Shown: piece after piece, positions 17,600 through 27,267 of the stretch
Numbering within the stretch: the first letter of the stretch is position 1
How the letters are laid out: every line of letters starts with the position of its first letter
Source of the DNA: Cytophagales bacterium
Lineage (GTDB): Bacteria > Bacteroidota > Bacteroidia > Cytophagales > Bernardetiaceae
Direction: 5' to 3'
DNA length: 64,000 bases
Assembly: GCA_013299045.1 (NCBI GenBank)
Contig: JAAFJX010000005.1
Location: 124,001 to 188,000, forward strand
Position numbers and translations under genes: made by a program
Notes under the pieces: model-generated
The model's input: only the letters and a program-made list of their open reading frames with translations
What the model was told of the DNA's origin: nothing
Databases searched by the model: none

Positions 17600-20056
17600 A
17601 TGAAAAACCCGAACATACCCGAAAATACGTTTAGAATAAAGTCCGAAGAGGAGAGCACCGAAGAGCCTATCTTAGAGCAAGAAGCAGCGCCCGAGCCGCC
17701 GGCCGTGGACGATACGCTTGCTTTTTCGTGGTCTTATGAAAAACTTTTGGGTGGCGCTCTCATGCTAACGGCTTTGCTGCTTGCGGTCGCTTTGTTATCT
17801 TTTTTATTCACAGGCCCAGCCGACCAGAGCTTGGTAGGTAGCCTTTTTGAAATAACCCTCACAGACTCAGCGCAGGAGGTGCAGAACTGGCTTGGCTTGT
17901 TTGGTGCTTTTTTTGCACATATTTTGGCCTACAAGCTATTTGGCGTAGCTGCTTTTTTGTGGCTGCCCTTACTTTTTGAACTTGGTAAAGGGTTTTATTT
18001 TGAACAAAAGAGCAGTCCTTATTTGAGCAAACAACTTGCCCGAACGCTCGGTATGTCTGTTTGGTTGAGCGCTGCTTGCAGTTGGCTTATATTTTTAATC
18101 AATAAAGATAGCTTCTTGTCCTTTTATTGTGGAGGAATAGGCTGGGGACTGATGCAATTTTTGCATGGCTTACTTGGCATTATTGGCACGCCTCTTCTTC
18201 TGGCTGGTGTGGCCTACGCCTATTGGCATTTTGCTCGGCCTAATTGGCTTCAATCAAAAGAGCAAAAACTTGATGAACAGCCAGAAAAAAGCACTTTTAA
18301 GCAGACGACTGACAAAAGCGCGACCACTTCCAGAGAGCCTATAAGCCAACGTCATGCAGAGGATGATACAGTTACAAATAACGCTAACGATATTGCGGAC
18401 GATGCTTCCACCCAAGAAACTCTCATTCGTAAGGTAGGTACTTACCACGAGTATGAGGTGGGACAGCACAAAGAACACAGCGAAGGAAAAGCGCAGAGCA
18501 AAGAGGATAAAGTTCTTGATAAAGATTTAGAGGCTATCTTAGAAATAGATTCTGATAGAAAGAAGAAAAGAAAAGATAACAGCATTGCTCAGCCCGCCAA
18601 CGACCACGAAAAGACTGAGGTCTATGAAACTATTGAAGATTTAACAGAAAAAAAGACTGTCTCAAACAATGAAGTAGGTAAGGATACGGCACCAGACGAG
18701 AACCCAGATACATTGTTCCCTACCCATCTAAGCCCAGCAGAAGAAGCCGAAAAACAACGAAAAACCGCATTACAAAAAGCTGCACAGCTTCGCAAAAGTA
18801 CTGAGTACATTATGCCAGTTGAAGCACTCTTGGCCTTTGAACTGCCCAACCTGACCCTTCTCAAAGACGTTGTGGCTAAAGTGGATCCCGTGGACATACG
18901 AGAACTAGAAGACAACAAAGCGAATATTGTTCGTACTCTACAAAATTTTAAAGTTCTTCTCGAAGACATTAAAGCCACTGTAGGCCCCACTGTTACGCTT
19001 TATGAACTCTGGCCAGCCCAAGGCGTTAAAATTTCTCAAATTAGAAACCTAGAAGACGATATAGCACTGAATCTGAAGGCTTTAGGCATTCGTATCATTG
19101 CACCAATGCCGGGTAAGGGCACTATTGGCTTAGAAGTGCCAAACAAAAAGCGTGAAATGGTTACTTTAAAGGAACTTTTAGAGTCTCCTAAATTTAAAGA
19201 TTCCAAAAAAGAGTTGCCTATTGCGCTTGGTAAGAATATCTCTAACGAAATTATTGTTACAGACCTAACCAAAATGCCTCACTTGCTTATTGCGGGCGCT
19301 ACAGGACAGGGCAAGTCGGTGGGTATCAATGTTTTGATTGCATCTCTATTGTATAAAAAACACCCAGGAGAACTTAAATTTGTATTGATAGACCCCAAAA
19401 AAGTAGAATTCTCGCTCTACAACAAGCTAGAAAAACACTATTTGGCTAAGTTGCCAAGCAGAGCAGAGGCTGTGGTTACTGATGCCGCCGATGCCGTACA
19501 AACGCTGAATGCGCTCGTAACCGAAATGAACGAGCGTTATGATTTACTAAAGTCTGCCGACTGCCGTCAGATTACCGAGTACAACGCCAAAATAGCACAG
19601 GAGAAGTTAGATTTAAGTAAGGGACATCGCTTCTTGCCCTATATTGTGGTGGTTATTGACGAGTTGGCAGACTTAATGATAACCATTAGCAAAGATATTG
19701 AAAAACCAATTGCGCGTTTGGCACAAATGGCCCGCGCCATTGGCATTCACCTTGTTGTGGCTACGCAGCGGCCTTCTGTGAACGTTATTACGGGTGTCAT
19801 TAAAGCAAACTTCCCCGCTCGTATGGCTTTCCGTGTAAGCTCTAAGGTGGACTCGCGGGTTATTCTGGACGTAAACGGCGCAGACCAGCTCGTAGGGCAA
19901 GGAGACATGCTCCTTTCAAACGGCTCTGACATTATGCGTTTGCAATGCGCTTTTATCGATACACAGGAAGTGGAAGGGCTTTGCGACTACATCAATACGC
20001 AAAATGGCTACACCAGCGCCTATCCTCTGCCCGACTCCCCCGAAGCAGCCAGCTAG
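17600..20056 (+). CDS. ftsK: DNA translocase FtsK/SpoIIIE lacking the C-terminal gamma domain
   Basis: An 818-residue protein. Residues about 50-215 contain four or five membrane spans; 220-400 is a charged, low-complexity linker; 400-490 is the alpha domain; the RecA-like motor follows with Walker A GATGQGKS (about 568-575), Walker B VVVIDELADLM and RVSSKVDSRVILDVNGADQLVGQGDML-type motor signature (near 750-775). It pumps chromosomal DNA through the closing septum. Family members normally continue about 70-90 residues into a winged-helix gamma domain that reads KOPS and activates XerD. Here the frame stops at YPLPDSPEAAS, right after the motor, and only 76 bases remain before the next gene, so the gamma domain is absent rather than frameshifted out. 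Confidence 0.92.
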   Translation: MKNPNIPENTFRIKSEEESTEEPILEQEAAPEPPAVDDTLAFSWSYEKLLGGALMLTALLLAVALLSFLFTGPADQSLVGSLFEITLTDSAQEVQNWLGLFGAFFAHILAYKLFGVAAFLWLPLLFELGKGFYFEQKSSPYLSKQLARTLGMSVWLSAACSWLIFLINKDSFLSFYCGGIGWGLMQFLHGLLGIIGTPLLLAGVAYAYWHFARPNWLQSKEQKLDEQPEKSTFKQTTDKSATTSREPISQRHAEDDTVTNNANDIADDASTQETLIRKVGTYHEYEVGQHKEHSEGKAQSKEDKVLDKDLEAILEIDSDRKKKRKDNSIAQPANDHEKTEVYETIEDLTEKKTVSNNEVGKDTAPDENPDTLFPTHLSPAEEAEKQRKTALQKAAQLRKSTEYIMPVEALLAFELPNLTLLKDVVAKVDPVDIRELEDNKANIVRTLQNFKVLLEDIKATVGPTVTLYELWPAQGVKISQIRNLEDDIALNLKALGIRIIAPMPGKGTIGLEVPNKKREMVTLKELLESPKFKDSKKELPIALGKNISNEIIVTDLTKMPHLLIAGATGQGKSVGINVLIASLLYKKHPGELKFVLIDPKKVEFSLYNKLEKHYLAKLPSRAEAVVTDAADAVQTLNALVTEMNERYDLLKSADCRQITEYNAKIAQEKLDLSKGHRFLPYIVVVIDELADLMITISKDIEKPIARLAQMARAIGIHLVVATQRPSVNVITGVIKANFPARMAFRVSSKVDSRVILDVNGADQLVGQGDMLLSNGSDIMRLQCAFIDTQEVEGLCDYINTQNGYTSAYPLPDSPEAAS

Positions 20057-20079
20057 CCTCGGTTGCCATAGAAAACAAA

Positions 20080-20111
20080 AAAGCACCCGCTCAAAAATGA
20101 ATAGGTGCTTT
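20080..20111 (-). terminator. Intrinsic terminator between ftsK and the GDYXXLXY gene
   Basis: AAAGCACC (20080-20087) and GGTGCTTT (20104-20111) form an 8-bp stem with a 16-base loop. Read on the minus strand it is followed by a T-rich tract (20070-20080 in complement), so it best ends the leftward GDYXXLXY transcript; it may also stop ftsK transcription. Confidence 0.7.
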
Positions 20112-20132
20112 GTGGGTGCAGAATGCCAATAC

Positions 20133-20843
20133 CTACTTTTTTTGCTTGGGCTGCGGATAGGTTATTTCCTTGATGCGTGCAATACCGTCATCTGCCACCA
20201 TAATCTTGACTGTAACAGAGCGCATGGGGTCACGGTCGCGTTCAAAAATAATCTTTGCGTCTAGCATACGCTGCATAGAGTCCGCATTAACCCGCGTGAG
20301 GGAGTCTGTGCTCTCATAAAGGCTGTCTATTTCTAGTTTAAGCGCTTTGTCCTGAGCGTTCAAATAATCCATATCCGTCATATTGGAAATGGAGATAGCA
20401 TTTTCAATTTCTTTGGCTTGCTCTGCTGGCGCAAAGTAGGACTCAATGCCCGCCTTCAAATAAAGCGTACTGTAAGACCTCATATCAAAAGGACTTTGTA
20501 CAACGCAACGCAGAAACTTTTGGCCACCATCTGGCTTTTCTGTCCAAACCCCAGTAGGCTCATAAAGGCCCTTGTTTTCTTTGAAAGCTACATAAACAGC
20601 GTCGCCGAACCTATAAACGCGGCTGGTGTCTAGGTCATGCGGCATTTCTAGCAAATTTATGCTGCTAAAGTTGTATGTAAGGTCTACATAGTTCCCTCTG
20701 AACCAGTCGCGTGGGTCGCGTGGGGCAGTGCGCAAAACCATTTCGCTGCCAGATAAGAGCGGATAGTAGGCTTTGACAAACACCCCTGCCAAAACAAGCA
20801 CTTGGAAACCCACAAGCGCAAACAAAGTATTTCTATTTAGCAT
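20133..20843 (-). CDS. GDYXXLXY-type membrane-anchored protein
   Basis: A 236-residue protein with one N-terminal membrane span (LFALVGFQVLVLAGVFVKAY) and the motif WFRGNYVDLTYNFS, a variant of GDYXXLXY, by which the family is named. RTAPRDPRDWFRG before it is also conserved. The C-terminal half is predicted helical and charged. Family function is unknown; genes are regularly found directly downstream of a DUF2157 membrane protein, as here, where the two overlap by 11 bases. The pair probably forms an inner-membrane complex. Confidence 0.85.
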   Translation of the reverse strand: MLNRNTLFALVGFQVLVLAGVFVKAYYPLLSGSEMVLRTAPRDPRDWFRGNYVDLTYNFSSINLLEMPHDLDTSRVYRFGDAVYVAFKENKGLYEPTGVWTEKPDGGQKFLRCVVQSPFDMRSYSTLYLKAGIESYFAPAEQAKEIENAISISNMTDMDYLNAQDKALKLEIDSLYESTDSLTRVNADSMQRMLDAKIIFERDRDPMRSVTVKIMVADDGIARIKEITYPQPKQKK

Positions 20844-22107
20844 AACGCTTGTTCCATTGTTTGTTGATGACTAAAAGCAGAATGGCAAAGAGGATAAACA
20901 GAATCCCAGCAGTTAGGAAGTCTGCCATTAGGCTGATATAGCGCGCAAAGGCAAGCGCTACCAACAGAAAAATACCATACATGAAGCCACCTTTGTTGCG
21001 GTTTTGTATGCCTGAGTAAATTGACCATACAGCATAGGCCAGAAAAAGCAAATTACAGAAAACAACAAAAATAAATGCGCTCTCATCGCTCAGGCCTAGC
21101 ACTGGTGGCAAAATACAAGTCAGTGCTATGCCCAGAACAATATAATTTTCGTAGTTCTTGGCTTGCTTCAGAACTGAAAAGACAGCCCCCAGCACCCAAA
21201 GAATAAGCCCCAGAATGACAAAAATATTGCTCGCTTTGATATATGTTAAACTTGATGTGGCATCGGTGAAAGTGTAAAAGAAAAGATAAAAAACGATGGC
21301 TGTATGACCAATAGCTGTGATGCGTTGGGTAAATCTTTCTGAGTAAGAACTTTCAAAAAACCGAACCAAACCCACATAGGCCATCACATAGCCACAAGCA
21401 AAGGAAGGGAGCAGAATTTCGGCTTCTATGCCCCAGTTTCTGCTTTCTCGCATGGCTATACAGATATTCAATACAAAATAGCCAATCGTAAAAAATAAAA
21501 TAATGGCTGCCCAAGAGTTCGGTTTAAGATAGTTTTGGTACAAAATAGCACCCAAAATAATGATGCCCAGCCATGCGAACTGATGATATTCGCTCTGCAA
21601 ATGCAGCCACATCATGGTAAGAAGCTGCAAAAAACAATTGAGAAAGGTACTTTTAAAAAAGAACATAACCGGCAGAGCGCCCAGAATCCACCACAAAATC
21701 CCGTCTGGGTAATAAGAGGAAATATGGAAAATTTGGGCTTGTAGGGCAATATTGCAGCCAAAAAGCAGGCTAGCAAACACAAAGGCAAGTTCTGACTTAT
21801 CCTGCTCGGAGCGGCTAAAAAAGTAAAAACCAGCGATGTAAGACGCAAAAAGCGGCAAAAGCCCAGTCAGCATACGAATAGGCACGGGGAGAATGTCCCA
21901 ATTAAAACCAATAAGCAGCCCCACGCCCATAGCAGCCATCAAAAAAGCAACGCTCTGTATGATAAAATTAGTTTGGGTGTACCAAGCAGCCTCTATGTCT
22001 AGCTCATAGCGTTTTAGGAGGACTTGGTATTGCTGTTCACTGATAATATCCTCACGAAGCCAGGCCTCCACTTCCTGCTTCAGGGCACTAGAACGCCGTA
22101 GTTTCAT
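20833..22107 (-). CDS. DUF2157 multi-spanning membrane protein
   Basis: A 424-residue protein. A soluble N-terminal helix bundle (residues 1-50, EVEAWLREDIISEQQYQVLL, typical of DUF2157) is followed by about 11-12 hydrophobic spans to the end. The family has no assigned activity; it is widespread in bacteria and often precedes a GDYXXLXY gene. Here the downstream gene overlaps by 11 bases, supporting a functional pair. It is divergent from the propeller sensor gene, with 287 bases between. Confidence 0.85.
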   Translation of the reverse strand: MKLRRSSALKQEVEAWLREDIISEQQYQVLLKRYELDIEAAWYTQTNFIIQSVAFLMAAMGVGLLIGFNWDILPVPIRMLTGLLPLFASYIAGFYFFSRSEQDKSELAFVFASLLFGCNIALQAQIFHISSYYPDGILWWILGALPVMFFFKSTFLNCFLQLLTMMWLHLQSEYHQFAWLGIIILGAILYQNYLKPNSWAAIILFFTIGYFVLNICIAMRESRNWGIEAEILLPSFACGYVMAYVGLVRFFESSYSERFTQRITAIGHTAIVFYLFFYTFTDATSSLTYIKASNIFVILGLILWVLGAVFSVLKQAKNYENYIVLGIALTCILPPVLGLSDESAFIFVVFCNLLFLAYAVWSIYSGIQNRNKGGFMYGIFLLVALAFARYISLMADFLTAGILFILFAILLLVINKQWNKRYAK

Positions 22108-22354
22108 AGAAAAAATTTATAAAATTGATTTGCAATGATACTAAAAAGAATTAAATAGTTAGAAAGTCCTGACAAAAATAACATAAATTAGGCTCAGAAT
22201 CTTGAATTATTCTAATGGTAACTCTCTTTTTAAGGGGTTCTGAGCATTTCACCGTTTTCAGTCTTTTTTATGCTCTCAATGCCAATAAAATAAAAAATTA
22301 TTCCCTCTAAAACAATATTTTTATTAACTTGGCAAAGTTTTAGATTTAATCTAT

Positions 22355-22362
22355 TAAATTTG
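22355..22362 (+). promoter_or_regulatory. Putative -7 element of the propeller sensor gene
   Basis: TAAATTTG is an exact TAnnTTTG match 33 bases before the ATG at 22395. A TTG lies 23 bases upstream (22329-22331), a slightly long spacer. Confidence 0.5.
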
Positions 22363-22394
22363 ATTCTTTATGAAAAGTCTTTAGTCTTGCTTTG

Positions 22395-24827
22395 ATGCGT
22401 TTTTTGTTGTATATAACCTTGTTTTGTATAGTTTTTGCCTGTGGCTTGGTAGGCCGCTGGCAGGCTTTTGGGCAGCGCTTGTCCCCTAATAAGGCTATTA
22501 CACAATACGGTGTCGTCAATTGGGGAGTAGATAAAGGCTTACAATCTGCCTCGGTTTTAGATATTGCACAAACCGTAGATGGTTTTTTATGGCTGGCAAC
22601 CTTTGACGGCATCGTTCGTTTTGATGGTCATAAATTTAAAACCTATAACAAACAAAACTCTGACGCATTTTTGAGCAATGGCGTACAGTGCTTGACTCAG
22701 GACAGACATGGAACGCTCTGGATTGGTATGAAAGGCGGCGGCCTCATTAAATATGAAAATGGTAAGTTCCGCACCAACAAAAGCGAAATGCTGGCCTCAG
22801 AAACAATTTTTTCAATTTTTGAAGATGTAAACGACGAAATGTGGTTCGGAACGTTTACAGATGTATTCAAAACCGATAGGCAGGAAGGAACTATCGTAAA
22901 AGTGGGTGCAGATATTGGCATCAATAGCGAAGTAAGAGCTTTTGCAAGAGATGAAGCTGGCCATTTCTGGGTAGCTACTGCACAAAACGGCTTAGTCTGT
23001 GTTACTAAAGACTCTGCTGGTAAGTTTCAGGGCAGCCCGCTTCTTCAGGATTATGACATGACAGCCCTCCATTATTTCCGAAACAATCGTCAGCTATGGA
23101 TAGGAACTAGCAAAGGCCTTTTTTCTATTCAAACAGACAAAGACCTTGTTCCTCGTCCCTTCCTTTATAATGGTGCGCCCATAACAGGGGTAACTTGTAT
23201 GTTTGAAGACCAAAACAGAACCCTATGGATTGGTACAGATAAAGGCATTTATAGACTCCGCCCCAACCGCACCGACCACCTCAACCGCAGCAATGGCCTT
23301 GCTGATGAGTATGTTCGCGCACTTTTTAGTGATTTGGAAGGCAACCTTTGGATAGGAACAGATATTGCTGGCCTCATTCAAGTAAAAGATGGCAAGTTTC
23401 TGACTTTCGGCACACAAGACGGTCTAGGCGATGACATCATTCATGCTACCTCACAAGACCTTGATGGGCGCGTTTGGGTAGCTACGCAGAATGGTGTCAG
23501 TATTTATAATCCACGCACCAACAGCTCAGTAAACCTAGACCTCAGTAAATATTTTGAAAACAAGCAAATTCGTGATGTTTATTGTCATGCAGACGGGCGC
23601 GTTTGGCTTGCGTCATATGGCAGTGGTCTTTTGGAGTTCTCGCCAGGTAATAAACCCATTCTTTATACCTCTCAAAACTCTGGATTAAGCGAAATGACGG
23701 CCAGACGATTGCTCTACACTCCAGACGGAAAACTATACATAGGCACAAAACGAGGCCTTTTTGTATTGGAAAACAAGACCATTACACGGGTAGATTTGAG
23801 CGCAGCCAAGGCTTCAGAATACATCATGGATTTGCGCTTTAGCAACAAATACGGCATCATCGTCAGCACCAATAATGGAGGCGTTATCTTTCTTAAAAAC
23901 AACGAATTAAAAACTCTTAAAGAAGAAGACGGTCTTGCGGGTTCGGTTGTTTACTGCGCTTTTGAGGACAGTGAGGGAGTTTTATGGTTCGGCACCAATA
24001 ACGGCCTGACGCGCCTGCAAAATACAAACGCTGCCCAAATAAATGCCAGCAAGGGGCTTCCCGACGATATTATTTTTCAGATAACTGAAGATATGGCGGG
24101 TAACCTTTGGATGACCTGCAAGCGTGGTATTTTTACTATCAAGAAAAAAGAAGTTGTACGTTTGGCAGTAAATCGCTTGGCGGGCGTAAGCTGCAAACTC
24201 TATGACAACAATGACGGTTTGCGTAGCACAGAGATTACGGCAAATGGCAAAATAGGCAAGTTAAACGATGGCAAATTGGTTTTTAGTACGCTCAAAGGCT
24301 TGGCCATTATCCACCCTGATAGCATTCCTATCAATTATAACCCCCCACAAGTTTATATTAACTCTTTGTTTCTCGACGGCGTAGAAATAGAAGTAAACCG
24401 CCGCAAACGCATAGAAATAGACGAAGGGTTTAAGCGTCTCAAAATTGAATATACTGCTCTCAGCTACTCAGCCCCACGAAAAGTCCGCTTCAGATATAAA
24501 CTAGATGGCCTAGACGACAAGTGGGTAGAAGTAGAGAACGTCCGTGAAGCAGATTTTACCGACCTCGCAGAGGGCGAATATACTTTTCGTGTGCAAGCCT
24601 GCAACAACGACGGCATTTGGAATGAGGTAAGCACCAATCTGACCATTTACGTCAAATCGCCACTCCTAACCTCCAACTGGTTTAAACTTTTGGTTTATTT
24701 GGCTATTGGTTTTGCCTTGTTTTTATTGTGGCTTTATGGTTACCGCGTGCTTTGGTACAAAATACGCCGCAAATTTGTTTCTGCCAAGTGGCACATCAAG
24801 GAACAGCAGGAAGAAGCACGACATTAG
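22395..24827 (+). CDS. Two-component-type propeller sensor (reg_prop + Y_Y_Y) without an output domain
   Basis: An 810-residue protein with a signal sequence, then about 14 ligand-binding propeller repeats (motifs of the form LWIGTxxGL: LWIGTDKGIYRL, LWIGTDIAGL, LWFGTNNGLTRL) spanning about residues 40-640, a Y_Y_Y domain at about 680-745 (YKLDGLDDKWVE, FTDLAEGEYTFRVQACNNDG), and one membrane span near 760-780. In this family the span is normally followed by a histidine kinase, a SpoIIE phosphatase or a DNA-binding domain. Here only about 25 residues follow and the frame ends. The tail is not followed by a displaced output domain: the convergent mraY begins 69 bases later. It may work with a separate partner or be a decoy or truncated sensor. 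Confidence 0.9.
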   Translation: MRFLLYITLFCIVFACGLVGRWQAFGQRLSPNKAITQYGVVNWGVDKGLQSASVLDIAQTVDGFLWLATFDGIVRFDGHKFKTYNKQNSDAFLSNGVQCLTQDRHGTLWIGMKGGGLIKYENGKFRTNKSEMLASETIFSIFEDVNDEMWFGTFTDVFKTDRQEGTIVKVGADIGINSEVRAFARDEAGHFWVATAQNGLVCVTKDSAGKFQGSPLLQDYDMTALHYFRNNRQLWIGTSKGLFSIQTDKDLVPRPFLYNGAPITGVTCMFEDQNRTLWIGTDKGIYRLRPNRTDHLNRSNGLADEYVRALFSDLEGNLWIGTDIAGLIQVKDGKFLTFGTQDGLGDDIIHATSQDLDGRVWVATQNGVSIYNPRTNSSVNLDLSKYFENKQIRDVYCHADGRVWLASYGSGLLEFSPGNKPILYTSQNSGLSEMTARRLLYTPDGKLYIGTKRGLFVLENKTITRVDLSAAKASEYIMDLRFSNKYGIIVSTNNGGVIFLKNNELKTLKEEDGLAGSVVYCAFEDSEGVLWFGTNNGLTRLQNTNAAQINASKGLPDDIIFQITEDMAGNLWMTCKRGIFTIKKKEVVRLAVNRLAGVSCKLYDNNDGLRSTEITANGKIGKLNDGKLVFSTLKGLAIIHPDSIPINYNPPQVYINSLFLDGVEIEVNRRKRIEIDEGFKRLKIEYTALSYSAPRKVRFRYKLDGLDDKWVEVENVREADFTDLAEGEYTFRVQACNNDGIWNEVSTNLTIYVKSPLLTSNWFKLLVYLAIGFALFLLWLYGYRVLWYKIRRKFVSAKWHIKEQQEEARH

Positions 24828-24895
24828 GGCTGCTTATATGCCCTTTGCAGCAAGAAAATCAAGAACAGATTGGCAGCAAATACAAACCGATATTT

Positions 24896-26119
24896 TTATC
24901 TTATTTTCAGGGTAGCGAGCGTCAGCATAGCCAGCAGAAGCGAACAGAGCCAAAAACGCATCACAATTTTGGATTCGTGTAAGCCGCTTTTTTGATAGTG
25001 GTGGTGGAGTGGCGACATCTTAAAGATTCTACGCCCTTCGCCATACTTCTTTTTGGTGTACTTGAAATAACTCACCTGGAGCATGACTGATAAACTTTCT
25101 ATCAAAAACACCCCACAAAGTACAGGAATCAAAAGCTCTTTGCGCAAGATAATAGAAAGCACTGCAATAACTGCCCCTAAAGACAAACTGCCCGTATCGC
25201 CCATAAAAACCTGTGCAGGGAAAGAGTTGTACCACAAAAAACCCACACAAGCCCCTACAAAAGCCAAGCAAAATATCACAATCTCGCTGCTATATGGTAA
25301 ATACATAATGTTGAGGTAGTCCGAAAAAACAATATTACCGGACACATAAGCAAATATTGCTAAAACAATCCCAATAATGGCAGAAACCCCAGCCGCAAGG
25401 CCATCTAAGCCGTCCGTGATATTAGACCCGTTGGACACCGCTGTTATGATAAAAATAACAACCAGGACGTACATGATAGCACTCAAGTTATCATCAAAAA
25501 ATGGAATCAATGTGCTATAATTCAGTTCATTATTTTTAAAAAAGGGTATCGTGGTTTTTAAGGATTTGATGTCTTGAAACTTTAAACTCGCCTGCGAAAT
25601 GGCTTCGCGAAGATTGATGTTGTCCAAATCTGTTATAAACTCACGTACCACAATTTGCTCATGAAAATACATGATAGCACCCACTAATAGCCCCAAGCCA
25701 ATTTGGCCAACTACTTTGAAGCGCCCGTGCAAACCAGCCTTATTCTTACGAAAAGTTTTAATGTAGTCGTCCAAAAAACCTATAGCCCCCATCCAAACTA
25801 AAGAAAGCAGTAGCAAGATGATATAGATATTGTCTATTTGCGCAAAAAGCAACGTAGGGATAAAAATAGAAGCAATAAGGATAACTCCACCCATGGTAGG
25901 CGTACCGCGTTTTAAATTTTCGCCTTGCAAGCCCAAATTACGGATTTCCTCTCCTATTTGCTTACGTTGCAAAAACAAAATAACCTTTTTGCCAAATACA
26001 ACACTGATAATGACAGACAAAAAAGCCGCCATGAGCGCTCTAAACGAAATATATTGAAAAAGGCCAGCACCCGGAATATCCAGAACAGAGCGTAAATATT
26101 TGAATAGATAATAAAGCAT
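24896..26119 (-). CDS. mraY: Phospho-N-acetylmuramoyl-pentapeptide transferase MraY
   Basis: A 407-residue polytopic membrane enzyme that transfers phospho-MurNAc-pentapeptide from UDP to undecaprenyl phosphate, making lipid I for peptidoglycan. Family motifs are clear: GTPTMGGVI (about residue 73), GFLDDYIK with the DD pair that binds magnesium, [24 protein letters not shown], and [14 protein letters not shown] at the C-terminus. About ten spans are predicted. A central loop (about residues 160-215, [20 protein letters not shown]) is longer than in proteobacterial MraY, as is usual in Bacteroidota. Unusually for cell-wall genes, it is not next to murF, murD, ftsW or murG: it stands alone beside a tRNA. 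Confidence 0.96.
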   Translation of the reverse strand: MLYYLFKYLRSVLDIPGAGLFQYISFRALMAAFLSVIISVVFGKKVILFLQRKQIGEEIRNLGLQGENLKRGTPTMGGVILIASIFIPTLLFAQIDNIYIILLLLSLVWMGAIGFLDDYIKTFRKNKAGLHGRFKVVGQIGLGLLVGAIMYFHEQIVVREFITDLDNINLREAISQASLKFQDIKSLKTTIPFFKNNELNYSTLIPFFDDNLSAIMYVLVVIFIITAVSNGSNITDGLDGLAAGVSAIIGIVLAIFAYVSGNIVFSDYLNIMYLPYSSEIVIFCLAFVGACVGFLWYNSFPAQVFMGDTGSLSLGAVIAVLSIILRKELLIPVLCGVFLIESLSVMLQVSYFKYTKKKYGEGRRIFKMSPLHHHYQKSGLHESKIVMRFWLCSLLLAMLTLATLKIR

Positions 26120-26173
26120 TGAAACCGATAAGAAATTGTTTGTAAGGTAAATGCGCGGCTTTCATACGCGGCG

Positions 26174-26201
26174 CAAAGGTATATAAAAAATTGATTCGCA
26201 A
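26174..26201 (-). promoter_or_regulatory. Promoter of mraY
   Basis: On the minus strand TTTTG (ending 26199), a 17-base spacer and TACCTTTG (26174-26181), an exact -7 consensus. The spacer is slightly short. The leader to the mraY ATG would be about 48 bases. Confidence 0.6.
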
Positions 26202-26271
26202 AACTTTTGCACACCAGCATTGGCGCTAATGCCTACTCTAAAAAAAGTAATTCTTTTTTTTTTAGAAAATA

Positions 26272-26303
26272 TTTGGAAGTAGTAAAAAAACACCCTACCT
26301 TTG
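26272..26303 (+). promoter_or_regulatory. Promoter of tRNA-Arg
   Basis: TTTG (26272-26275), a 20-base spacer and TACCTTTG (26296-26303) match the Bacteroidota housekeeping promoter consensus exactly. Transcription would start about 6 bases before the mature tRNA. Confidence 0.8.
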
Positions 26304-26314
26304 CACCGCAATCA

Positions 26315-26388
26315 GGACTCGTAGCTCAACGGATTAGAGCATCTGACTACGGCTCAGAAGGTTGAAGGTTCGAATCCTTCCGAGTTCA
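26315..26388 (+). tRNA. tRNA-Arg (anticodon ACG)
   Basis: A complete cloverleaf: acceptor GGACTCG pairs with CGAGTTC, the D-arm is GCTC/GAGC, the anticodon stem TCTGA/TCAGA encloses loop CTACGGC with anticodon ACG, and the T-arm is GAAGG-TTCGAAT-CCTTC. The discriminator base is A and the CCA end is not encoded. It reads CGU, CGC and CGA after A34 is converted to inosine. A consensus promoter precedes it and a terminator follows at 26419. Confidence 0.97.
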
Positions 26389-26418
26389 CTTTATATGTGC
26401 TTTATTAGCAATGAATTA

Positions 26419-26444
26419 AGCGTTTGGAAACAAACGCTTTTTTT
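26419..26444 (+). terminator. Intrinsic terminator of the tRNA-Arg gene
   Basis: AGCGTTTG-GAAA-CAAACGCT is a perfect 8-bp stem with a GNRA loop, followed by six or more T. It sits 13 bases before the ATG of the ABC ATPase, so that gene either needs read-through or a promoter not recognised here. Confidence 0.85.
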
Positions 26445-26456
26445 ATATACCCCCGA

Positions 26457-27158
26457 ATGAATAACCCTTTTATCGTTGCAGAGCAGGTTTTCAAGTACTT
26501 TAACGAGGGCCTAGATACACCCTTTTGTGCGCTCAAGGACATTAGCTTTCAAGTACAGCGCGGTACTGCCGTTTGGTTAAAAGGTGCGTCTGGCTCAGGC
26601 AAAACAACACTTTTGAGTATTTTGGCTTGCCTAGACAGACCAAGTGCGGGCAGAATTATGCTAGACGGACAGGTTTTGAGCCAAGCCAATGAAACATTTT
26701 TGGCGCATTTCAGACGGCAGCATATTGGTATTGTGTTCCAAAACTATAATTTACTGATGGGTGCAACCGTATCAGAAAATATTGCCGTTCCGCTAATGAA
26801 CAGCGACCGGACTACCAGACGTATCAACTTGGAAGTGCAAGCAGCGGCTGAAAAGGCACAAATCGCTCATAAAATTCAGCAAAATGTATCCAAATTATCA
26901 GGAGGGGAGCAGCAGCGTGTGGCTTTGGCGCGTGCTTTAGTACACAAGCCTAGTCTTATTTTGGCCGACGAGCCAACGGCTCATTTAGACAAAGCAAATG
27001 GTTTAATGATATTAGACCTCTTTCAAAGCATTGTCAATGAAGGCAATACGCTTATTTTTACTTCACATGACCAGCGTATTCTGGAAAGCAACTTACAGAT
27101 ACATCAAACCTTGGAACTGAACGATGGTCGTCTTGTTACGCATGAGGCCACTTTGTGA
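26457..27158 (+). CDS. LolD/MacB-type ABC transporter ATP-binding protein
   Basis: A 233-residue ATPase with Walker [11 protein letters not shown]-loop IVFQNYNLL, signature LSGGEQQR, Walker [13 protein letters not shown] and H-loop FTSHD. The sequence around the Q-loop and signature is of the LolD/FtsE/MacB group, which drives lipoprotein release or peptide and drug efflux with a FtsX-like permease. No permease gene is adjacent, so the partner must be elsewhere. The ATG at 26457 ([15 protein letters not shown]) is chosen over a TTG at 26424 because the latter lies inside the tRNA terminator stem. A strong hairpin at 27268 ends the transcript. Confidence 0.9.
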   Translation: MNNPFIVAEQVFKYFNEGLDTPFCALKDISFQVQRGTAVWLKGASGSGKTTLLSILACLDRPSAGRIMLDGQVLSQANETFLAHFRRQHIGIVFQNYNLLMGATVSENIAVPLMNSDRTTRRINLEVQAAAEKAQIAHKIQQNVSKLSGGEQQRVALARALVHKPSLILADEPTAHLDKANGLMILDLFQSIVNEGNTLIFTSHDQRILESNLQIHQTLELNDGRLVTHEATL

Positions 27159-27267
27159 GAACGATAACTTTTGCTAATTGCCTGGTAGTCTATTTTTTAT
27201 GACTAAAACCTAAGCGGTAAACTTACATGGTTCTCTCTGAAAAAAATCAAGCCTCGCAAAAGGCCAA

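Noticed and set aside
20040-20132. Possible frameshift hiding an FtsK gamma domain
   Set aside because: Only 76 bases separate the stop from the next gene, filled by a hairpin; no frame encodes a winged helix there.
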